Of a stretch of 11,061 nt of DNA, positions 6,265 to 11,061 are shown piece by piece. Numbering within the stretch: position 1 is the first letter of the stretch; every line of letters starts with the position of its first letter. The position numbers and the translations under genes were made by a program. A model generated the notes under the pieces. That model saw only the letters and a program-made list of their open reading frames with translations. It was not told where the DNA came from and made no database searches. Source of the DNA: Spirochaetaceae bacterium (lineage in GTDB: Bacteria > Spirochaetota > Spirochaetia > Treponematales > Breznakiellaceae); NCBI GenBank assembly GCA_031267475.1, contig JAIRZA010000158.1, forward strand, positions 1 through 11,061. Direction: 5' to 3'.

Positions 6265-8400
6265 CTAATTTTTTAAAGTTTCTTTGCAAAATTGAACAAG
6301 ATATTCTGATATTTCATCTTCCAGCATAGCGCGCGCCTGTTCAACGTCCCCTTTGTGAACGACTTCAAGAAAGGCGTCGTTTTCTACAAGAGCGCTGCTG
6401 ACTATTCCCATAACTTCATTCAAACTGTCGCTGGTAGATTTCATGCTGTAATTTCCGGAGGCTGCGTCTTCGGCATTGTCCTTAGGCAGCAGCATAAGCA
6501 TACCGCTTTTAGCGCCGTTAAAATAGCGGTTGGTAAAACCGCCTCCGCCCGAAGGCGCAATAATAGCAAGAACAGGGGCGCTTACCCCGGCGGCGCGCGC
6601 GTGTAGCAGTACAATGGCGAGCCGGTCCAAAACCTGCGACGATACAGCCTCGCGCTCAAGCAAGGCTTTCTCCACAAGGGCGGCGCCCGCTTCGCCATTC
6701 CCGGCGGCGCGGGCGGAAATCCTCACCAGTTCTTCAAAGCTGCAACTGCCGGTTACCTCTATACGCCGTATGCTGGCAAGCAGTTTCCGTATATCCTCCA
6801 GCACGGCGGCAGTCCGCCCGGCGCGTTCGGCAAGCGGCGATCTTCCGGCGGAAGCGCCTTTTGTTTTTTTAACGAAAGCATAACGGTCTATCATCCGGCG
6901 TATATTCTCGTGATCTTCATCGCTCAAAAATGAATTGACCATGACAACCGGCTTATCGGTTTTTAGCGCCTTATCCGGTATCAGGGAAATCAAAAAATCG
7001 TAACTATCGAACGAGTCGCAGGAATAATCATTTAGGTCTATTTCCAGTTCATCTTTGTAGCGCCGCCTAATCTGGGAAGCAAGCATATACGAAACGCCTA
7101 TGCCGCCGGCGCACAGGATGCAAACGCGAAGCATACGCTTGCGGGTGTTTTGCGCCTCGATGTTGAACAGCACGGCGTAAAAGTGCATGGCTATCAACGA
7201 CGCCTCGTTTTCCGGCACAGGACGACCAAGCCGTTCCTCCAGCGCGGACATCGCCCGCAGGCTTTTCTTGAACAAACCGGGGTGCTTTACGGCGATTTCA
7301 TCATGCAGAGGATTTGGCAGTTCCATTTGCCGTTCCAGCCTGTCCAGCGCCGCCCACAGATGAAGGCTTAAGCCGCTCAATAAATGCTCGTTCAATTTAA
7401 GACTCGGCGCAAGTTCAGGATCGAAACGGTCTATCATCTCATGCACCAAACACATGATATAAGCATAATCGTGGGTTTCCGCCGGGTTGAACGGATTTCG
7501 CAGCATGGCGCGGCAAGTTTTAAGCTGGCGGGCTATTGCGAAACGCTCCGCCTGCGGCAGATTAACAGAAAAACGCTCTTCTATTTTGTCAGCTATAAAA
7601 TCAGACAACTTGTAAAGATAAGCGCCGCCTTCCGGCGCTTCCGCGTCCACAAGGCGGCAGCCTTTCTCTATCCGCTCTATGCTGACAACAAGAAAAAGCG
7701 CGAGCATCTTCATGGAATCAGCCGTCATCCAGTCAAACGGGCGGGCAAAGGGTCCGGCGAATAGTTCAGCCACGCCGTCTTTTATGACAGGCGGCGGGTA
7801 GGCAAGCGCTTCCAGATAAGGCAAATCCCCCATGCGTCCATCCCGGGCGATGCGGCTGATTAGCGCGGCGCGAATATCAGCCTCGCCGCCGGAATAGCAG
7901 ACGCCGAGTCCCGGACGGCGTATCAGTTTGACAGACCGTCCGGCAAGCCATTGACCAAGTTCGTTAAGATCATTGCTTACCGTTGTCTCGCTGGCCCCAA
8001 GCGCGTAGGCAAAATAAAACAATTTATGCACATCATTGTCGTCGAACAACTCTACAAGAAGCCCAAGAAGCCGCTCCCGCCGGTTTTCCGGCATGGCGGG
8101 GCGCTTTTTCCGCAACGCCTCCGCGAAAGTTTTTCGCGCCCCCGCCGTTCCGCGTAGTTCCAGCCCCTTTCCCGGGATAGAAACAAGCGCAATGTCATAA
8201 GGCGCAAGAACAGCTTCGGCGTTTTTAAGCTCCCTGAACAAAGTGCGGCGGCTGCTCCCCAACTCCTTCGCAATATCCCCCGCGAAAAGCGGCGCGTCTT
8301 TTAACAGCAAAAGCTCTAAAAGACGCGCAAGACGCGGCGAAACAGTCCGCTCCGCTTTTTTTTCGCGGGGGGGGGGGGGGATTGGGGAAGCAGACTCCAC
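6265..8400 (-). CDS. mtlR: PRD-containing mannitol operon activator MtlR
   Basis: A 711-residue DNA-binding activator controlled by PTS phosphorylation. Domains in order: winged HTH (about 22-85), second HTH (about 108-170), PRD1 (about 215-300), PRD2 (about 310-415), EIIB-like (about 424-510), EIIA-like C-terminus (about 530-705). Likely phosphorylation sites by alignment to the Bacillus MtlR scheme: His347 (LSLHLWAAL) and His406 (IAMHFYAVL) in PRD2, Cys430 in the EIIB-like loop LCAGGIG, His600 in the EIIA-like LLHARAAGVS. In PRD1 the two expected histidines seem replaced by Phe236 and Gln292. The start is a GTG sharing one base with the HPr stop (TAGTG), with AAGGA 9 nt upstream. Codons 7-12 span a run of 14 C (8367-8380), so the full-length frame exists only with the present tract length. 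The first in-frame ATG after the tract is codon 103, beyond the first HTH. Autogenous control is likely, as it lies in the operon it should activate. Confidence 0.94.
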   Translation of the reverse strand: MESASPIPPPPREKKAERTVSPRLARLLELLLLKDAPLFAGDIAKELGSSRRTLFRELKNAEAVLAPYDIALVSIPGKGLELRGTAGARKTFAEALRKKRPAMPENRRERLLGLLVELFDDNDVHKLFYFAYALGASETTVSNDLNELGQWLAGRSVKLIRRPGLGVCYSGGEADIRAALISRIARDGRMGDLPYLEALAYPPPVIKDGVAELFAGPFARPFDWMTADSMKMLALFLVVSIERIEKGCRLVDAEAPEGGAYLYKLSDFIADKIEERFSVNLPQAERFAIARQLKTCRAMLRNPFNPAETHDYAYIMCLVHEMIDRFDPELAPSLKLNEHLLSGLSLHLWAALDRLERQMELPNPLHDEIAVKHPGLFKKSLRAMSALEERLGRPVPENEASLIAMHFYAVLFNIEAQNTRKRMLRVCILCAGGIGVSYMLASQIRRRYKDELEIDLNDYSCDSFDSYDFLISLIPDKALKTDKPVVMVNSFLSDEDHENIRRMIDRYAFVKKTKGASAGRSPLAERAGRTAAVLEDIRKLLASIRRIEVTGSCSFEELVRISARAAGNGEAGAALVEKALLEREAVSSQVLDRLAIVLLHARAAGVSAPVLAIIAPSGGGGFTNRYFNGAKSGMLMLLPKDNAEDAASGNYSMKSTSDSLNEVMGIVSSALVENDAFLEVVHKGDVEQARAMLEDEISEYLVQFCKETLKN
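8356..8380 (-). repeat. Homopolymer tracts C14 and A8 at the 5' end of mtlR
   Basis: On the plus strand 14 consecutive G occupy 8367-8380 and 8 consecutive T occupy 8356-8363, separated by CGC. On the coding strand this is C14 encoding the end of Ile7, Pro8-Pro11 and the first base of Arg12, then A8 in the Glu-Lys-Lys codons. Nothing else in the window comes close to this length. With 13 C, translation would stop at a TAG after 27 residues; with 15 C, at a TAA (8225-8227) after 58 residues. Confidence 0.95.
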
Positions 8401-8657
8401 TACAAATATTCCTTAAGGAAGGCGAGCGCGGTATCCGCCGCGGCCTCTTCATCCTCGCCTTCCGCCCTGATAGTAATAGTCTCGCCGGACTTTACCCGCA
8501 TTTTCATGATGGCAAACAGCTTTTTCGCGTCCGCAGACGTATCGCCGCGGTTTACCGTTATCTTGCTTGAATACTGCATCATTTTTTCTACAAAATTCCC
8601 GGCGGGTCTTGCGTGAATCCCGTCGGGATCGATTATTGTGTAAGTTATCTCGCGCAT
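8400..8657 (-). CDS. ptsH: HPr-family phosphocarrier within the mannitol operon
   Basis: An 85-residue HPr, the small protein that carries phosphate from EI to EIIA proteins and to PRD regulators. The active-site histidine is His15 in GIHARPAG, exactly at the family position. The segment around residue 46 reads SADAKKLFAIM, so the site of HPr-kinase phosphorylation (Ser46 in Bacillus, in the context LKSIM) is Lys46. This copy should therefore be blind to HPr kinase and not serve as a CcpA partner. The ATG has AAAGG 7 nt upstream inside the end of mtlA, and 3 nt separate the genes; the stop overlaps the mtlR start by one base. The location between transporter and regulator suggests a dedicated phosphate donor for MtlF and MtlR. 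EI is not in the window. It may not be the only HPr of the genome. Confidence 0.95.
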   Translation of the reverse strand: MREITYTIIDPDGIHARPAGNFVEKMMQYSSKITVNRGDTSADAKKLFAIMKMRVKSGETITIRAEGEDEEAAADTALAFLKEYL

Positions 8658-8660
8658 AGA

Positions 8661-10025
8661 CTAACCTTTCAAATCCTGTATCAGCGTGTCATATTCCGGA
8701 GCGCTCAAAAAATCGGTTATAGCGACAACACGAGCTTTAGAATTCGCTTCAACAGCGCGGCCTTGCAACTCTCTGTGGCAGACTATTATGTCCGCGTCGG
8801 CGGGAACTTCGCTTACAGGCGAATGAACAACCGTTATCCCGCTCAATCCCGCCGCTTGCAGCTTTTTCCGCAGCTTTGTAGCGCCCATCGCGCTGGAGCC
8901 CATACCGGCGTCGCAGGCGAACACAATCTTTTTCACGGAAGCCGCCGGCGCGGCCGCTCCCTTGGACTCGGCTTTCATGGCGCGGGTAGAAGCCTGCGCC
9001 GCCTCAAGATCCGCATTATCCTTGCCCGCTATTTTCAGCAAAACTGTAGACAACAGGAAACTCACCACGCCGCCGACAAGGATTCCGGCGCAGTTGGCGA
9101 AGTACGCGCCGCGGGGCGTCATCATGAGTTCCGCGAATATGGAACCCGGAGAAGCCGGGGCGATAAGTCCGCCGCCAAGCACGCTCAACGTAAGCACGCC
9201 GCAGAAACCGCCGCCCATCATTGCGAGTATCAGAATCGGATTCATCAACACATAGGGGAAGTATATTTCGTGAATACCGCCGAGGAAGTGAATGACCGCC
9301 GCGCCCGGAGCGCTGGATTTCGCGTTTCCTTTACCTACAAAACTGTACGCAAGCAGGAGACCAAGTCCGGGTCCGGGGTTTGATTCTATCATGAAATAGA
9401 TTGAGCGCCCAAATTCCAGCGACTGCTGTGTGCCAAGCGGCGTAAAGACTCCGTGATTTATGGCGTTGTTAAGGAACAAGACCTTGGCCGGCTCAACAAG
9501 GATTGAGGCGAATGGCAGCATTTTGTGGTTTACAAGCCAGCCCACACCCGCGCCAAGCACGTTAGTGGCGCTTTCCGCGAGCGGTCCTATGCCAAGGTAA
9601 CAGATAATCGACAAAATCGCGCCGATAATACCAGCCGAAAAATTGTTTATCAGCATCTCAAAACCGGCCGGAATCTTGCCGTCAATCGCCTCGTCGAACT
9701 TTTTGACGCACCAGCCGCCCAATGGTCCGGCGACCATCGCGCCAAGGAACATAGGGATGCTCGCGCCCATTATCACGCCTATCGTGGCGATAGCGCCGAC
9801 AACGCCGCCGCGCACACCGTTTACCATCTTGCCGCCGGTATACCCTATCAGCAGCGGCAGCAGGTAGGACAGCATAGGACCCACCATATTCGCCAGTTTT
9901 TCGTTAGGCAGCCATCCCGTCGGGATAAAAAGAGCGGTGATAAGCCCCCACGCAATGAAAGCGCCAAGGTTCGGCATCACCATTGCGCTAAGCGCTCGTC
10001 CAACTTTTTGAACAGTTTGTTTCAT
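8661..10025 (-). CDS. mtlA: PTS mannitol transporter subunit EIICB
   Basis: A 454-residue membrane permease that imports mannitol and phosphorylates it to mannitol-1-phosphate. The EIIC part (about 1-335) has many hydrophobic segments and the family hallmarks NAINHGVFTPLG and GGIHEIYFPY, the latter with the glutamate needed for mannitol binding. An Ala/Lys-rich linker (about 336-362) leads to the EIIB domain, whose phosphorylated cysteine is Cys371 in CDAGMGSSAMGA. No EIIA domain is fused; MtlF supplies it. I choose the ATG at 10025 because GGAG lies 6 nt upstream. The in-frame TTG at 10061 falls in a leader hairpin and lacks a ribosome site; the ATG at 10037 is possible but would have its start inside the sequence used as ribosome site. 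It is the first gene of the operon, after a long structured leader. Confidence 0.97.
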   Translation of the reverse strand: MKQTVQKVGRALSAMVMPNLGAFIAWGLITALFIPTGWLPNEKLANMVGPMLSYLLPLLIGYTGGKMVNGVRGGVVGAIATIGVIMGASIPMFLGAMVAGPLGGWCVKKFDEAIDGKIPAGFEMLINNFSAGIIGAILSIICYLGIGPLAESATNVLGAGVGWLVNHKMLPFASILVEPAKVLFLNNAINHGVFTPLGTQQSLEFGRSIYFMIESNPGPGLGLLLAYSFVGKGNAKSSAPGAAVIHFLGGIHEIYFPYVLMNPILILAMMGGGFCGVLTLSVLGGGLIAPASPGSIFAELMMTPRGAYFANCAGILVGGVVSFLLSTVLLKIAGKDNADLEAAQASTRAMKAESKGAAAPAASVKKIVFACDAGMGSSAMGATKLRKKLQAAGLSGITVVHSPVSEVPADADIIVCHRELQGRAVEANSKARVVAITDFLSAPEYDTLIQDLKG

Positions 10026-10048
10026 TCTCAACTCCATTCGTAAAATAG

Positions 10049-10100
10049 ACTTGTTCAGCAATCCGCTTGGCGCGCAAACTAAGTTTGCGGCTGAACAAGT
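10049..10100 (-). repeat. Composite inverted repeat just upstream of mtlA
   Basis: Outer arms ACTTGTTCAGC (10049-10059) and GCTGAACAAGT (10090-10100) pair perfectly over 11 bp. An inner perfect 8-bp repeat, CGCAAACT (10073-10080) and AGTTTGCG (10082-10089), abuts the right outer arm, leaving a 13-nt one-sided bulge (10060-10072). The stem ends about 13 nt before the mtlA ribosome site. Confidence 0.8.
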
Positions 10101-10109
10101 TTAAGCGGA

Positions 10110-10157
10110 AATTGTCCAATAACTTCAAGTCTTGCAAAATGAAGTTCACGGACAATT
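10110..10157 (-). repeat. Bipartite inverted repeat in the mtlA leader
   Basis: AATTGTCC (10110-10117) pairs with GGACAATT (10150-10157), then a symmetrical 3+3 nt internal loop, then AACTTC (10121-10126) pairs with GAAGTT (10141-10146), closing a 14-nt loop. All 14 base pairs are perfect. It lies 9 bp from the next composite repeat, so the two form a tandem pair. Confidence 0.8.
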
Positions 10158-10319
10158 CTAATTATTTACCATGCTTGGGAACCCAACCCTGTGTCAGATC
10201 CCAAGTCGCGTAAACCGCGTCCGCCGCCCGCAAACTTGCGGGCGCGGGAATTTAAGTCTTCGGACGACTCTATCGGGCAAGAGCCGCCCAAAAATCTAAA
10301 TTCCAAAACACCTATGTTA

Positions 10320-10347
10320 ATTATAAACAGCGTTGCGGATATAACAA
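10320..10347 (-). promoter_or_regulatory. Candidate mannitol operon promoter
   Basis: The coding strand shows TTGTTA (10347-10342, 4 of 6 to TTGACA), a 16-nt spacer and a perfect TATAAT (10325-10320). A weak -35 with a perfect -10 is what one expects of an activator-dependent promoter, and a candidate MtlR site lies just upstream. The start of transcription would be near 10313. Confidence 0.6.
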
Positions 10348-10364
10348 CGAAAAGACATACAATT

Positions 10365-10387
10365 TTGGCACAAGCAACAAGTGTCAA
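10365..10387 (-). promoter_or_regulatory. Candidate MtlR operator
   Basis: The plus strand reads TTGGCAC, 9 nt, GTGTCAA, an inverted repeat with one mismatch, and the symmetry extends imperfectly into flanking A/T. The half-sites match the TTGNCAC / GTGNCAA halves reported for the Bacillus subtilis MtlR site, but that site has a 6-nt instead of a 9-nt spacer. The site ends 18 bp upstream of the -35 hexamer, centred near -63, a suitable place for an activator. The assignment rests on motif resemblance and position. Confidence 0.55.
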
Positions 10388-10444
10388 ATTTTCTGGTTTT
10401 AGGTTTTTAGCGTTGAATTTAAGACGCCGGCAGAAGATATTTTC

Positions 10445-10478
10445 AGCGTCCGCCTATAAGATCAATTAAGCGGACGCT
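10445..10478 (-). repeat. Stem-loop between the glycine-rich gene and the mannitol promoter
   Basis: AGCGTCCGC (10445-10453) and GCGGACGCT (10470-10478) form a perfect 9-bp stem around a 16-nt AT-rich loop. No T-run follows on either strand. It could slow readthrough from the upstream gene into the mannitol operon, or bind a protein. The rest of 10388-10552 has no gene. Confidence 0.5.
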
Positions 10479-10519
10479 TGCCAAAAAGGACTTGTTCTAT
10501 GGCTAAGCGGATTTATACA

Positions 10520-10549
10520 CCTGATCAGCGTCAGGCTAATCGCCTTAGC
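10520..10549 (-). repeat. Two small hairpins directly after the glycine-rich gene
   Basis: GCTAA (10535-10539) pairs with TTAGC (10545-10549) around TCGCC, and CCTGA (10520-10524) pairs with TCAGG (10531-10535). They begin 4 nt after the stop codon at 10553-10555. Stems are only 5 bp and no U-tract follows, so a terminator role is tentative. Confidence 0.3.
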
Positions 10550-10552
10550 TAG

Positions 10553-11061
10553 CTAGGGTAAGGGAAAACTGACGATAACTATGCCGCTGCCGCCGTTGCC
10601 CCCGGCGCTGTAATTCGCTCCAATAGCGCCGCCCCCGCCTCCGCCGCCGTTGCCGGTATTATCGCCGCCGCTGGAAGGGGCGCTGCCGTTGCCTCCGGCG
10701 GCGTAAATTTTCTCCGCGCCGGTGATGGAACTGACCGCGCCCGCTCCGCCCGCCGCTCCGCGACCGGGTTTCGAACTGCCGCCTCCTCCCCCGCCTTCGT
10801 AAAATCCATGCGCCGATCCGGAAAATTTACCAGCCCCGCCGTCGCCGCTCTGCTCGCCGCCTCCGCCCCCGCTTCCACGGGCGCTTGTTTCGCCGTCCTC
10901 CAAGCCGGAGCCGTCGCTGCCGTTAGCGGCGGTGTCTCCGGCCCCGCCGCCTCCGCCGTAGGCGGTGTATGCGCCGAATGACGAATCGCCGCCGTTTTCG
11001 CCATTGCCTTGACCTCCGGCTTTTCCCGCGCCGCCTTTTCCGGCTTTCACGCTGTAAGAGA
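10553..11061 (-). CDS. Glycine-rich protein, C-terminal part (5' end outside window)
   Basis: At least 168 codons open to the window edge and ending with TAG at 10553-10555. The frame continues upstream of the internal GTG at 11050 (Ser-Tyr-Ser precede it), so the true start is outside. Roughly half the residues are glycine, in GGGGGxG runs separated by Ala, Ser, Asn and Asp, with almost no hydrophobic residues until the final strand GGSGIVIVSFPLP. The end GxGIVIV followed by an aromatic residue is typical of bacterial glycine-rich domain proteins (Pfam Gly_rich_2-like), which are often exported, surface-exposed or phage-tail-like. The low-complexity sequence prevents a firmer call. The opposite-phase frame over the same bases reads as Ala/Pro-rich low complexity and is a shadow. 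It has no visible link to the mannitol genes. Confidence 0.8.
   Translation of the reverse strand, partial: SYSVKAGKGGAGKAGGQGNGENGGDSSFGAYTAYGGGGGAGDTAANGSDGSGLEDGETSARGSGGGGGEQSGDGGAGKFSGSAHGFYEGGGGGGSSKPGRGAAGGAGAVSSITGAEKIYAAGGNGSAPSSGGDNTGNGGGGGGGAIGANYSAGGNGGSGIVIVSFPLP

Larger units (their letters stand above)
10026..10313 (-). other. Long structured 5' leader of the mannitol operon
   Basis: No convincing gene lies in this stretch. From the predicted start near 10313 the transcript would carry about 288 nt before mtlA, with these perfect inverted repeats: 8-9 bp around 10225-10244 (GCCCGCAA / TTGCGGGC, 2-nt loop), 7 bp at 10174-10180 / 10199-10205 (CTTGGGA / TCCCAAG), 8+6 bp at 10110-10157, and 11+8 bp at 10049-10100. 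It could be a regulatory leader, or simply a mosaic of dispersed intergenic repeats as found in some genomes. No known riboswitch class is recognised, and none of the hairpins ends in a U-run. Confidence 0.5.

Noticed and set aside
8225..8452. 75-codon minus-strand frame crossing the ptsH end and the C14 tract
   Set aside because: It is the out-of-frame reading that mtlR would enter with one extra C. It has no function of its own and is useful only to show the C15 truncation.
8613..9383. 256-codon plus-strand open frame opposite mtlA
   Set aside because: Arg/His-rich composition, no ribosome site and no domain. It is an antisense shadow of a clear EIICB gene.
9525..10043. 172-codon plus-strand open frame opposite the mtlA 5' half
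   Set aside because: Same type of low-complexity basic antisense shadow, with no supporting signals.
10166..10387. 73-codon minus-strand frame starting with a hydrophobic stretch, resembling a small membrane protein
   Set aside because: Its start lies inside the candidate operator and upstream of the predicted -35/-10, no ribosome site precedes it, and it runs through three inverted repeats of the leader. It is better read as non-coding.
10049..10511. ACTTGTTC occurring at 10049 and 10490, and AAGCGGA occurring several times, as possible ends of an inserted element
   Set aside because: Shared words are only 7-8 bases, which is expected by chance in 500 bp, and no target-site duplication or transposase is present.
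10579..11004. 141-codon Ala/Pro-rich frame overlapping the glycine-rich gene
   Set aside because: It arises from the GC-rich glycine codons read in another phase. The glycine frame has the recognisable family ending and stays open to the window edge.

Overview
The window carries eleven probable or possible coding regions, all read on the minus strand, so transcription runs from high to low coordinates. Base composition looks balanced (about 50-55% G+C by eye) except for one AT-rich gene. Shine-Dalgarno sites are clear, and GTG and TTG starts are used. The gene set (F-type ATPase subunits, a membrane-anchored C-terminal processing protease, a complete mannitol phosphotransferase operon, a very glycine-rich protein) suggests a fermentative anaerobic bacterium. 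The structured intergenic repeats remind me of gut spirochaetes (Treponema-like), but that is a weak impression and no marker here fixes the phylum.

Region by region, in transcription order. (1) 10553-11061 is the C-terminal part of a glycine-rich, probably exported protein that runs out of the window. (2) 10026-10552 is a gene-free stretch of about 530 bp. It holds a candidate MtlR operator, a sigma70-like promoter and a leader of about 290 nt with several perfect inverted repeats. (3) 4634-10025 is a tight five-gene mannitol operon, mtlA (EIICB) - HPr - mtlR - mtlF (EIIA) - mtlD, with gaps of 3 and 9 nt and overlaps of 1 and 4 nt. It ends in a 13-bp perfect hairpin. (4) 3707-4576 is an AT-rich radical SAM gene of the SplB-like family, followed by a doubtful small reading frame (3511-3744). 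(5) 11-3387 is atpD-atpC-ctpA. atpD has its own promoter and a TTG start, and atpA and atpG are absent upstream.

The mannitol operon encodes uptake and phosphorylation (MtlA plus MtlF), oxidation of mannitol-1-phosphate to fructose-6-phosphate (MtlD), a dedicated phosphocarrier (HPr) and the PTS-controlled activator MtlR. Only EI is missing. The most striking feature is an uninterrupted run of 14 C residues (coding strand) just inside the start of mtlR, followed two bases later by eight A residues. One base lost or gained would truncate MtlR to about 27 or 58 residues, so this looks like a phase-variable (contingency) switch placed on the regulator of a sugar operon. HPr also has Lys where the regulatory Ser46 is expected, and MtlR's first PRD appears to have lost its phosphorylatable histidines while PRD2, EIIB-like and EIIA-like sites remain.
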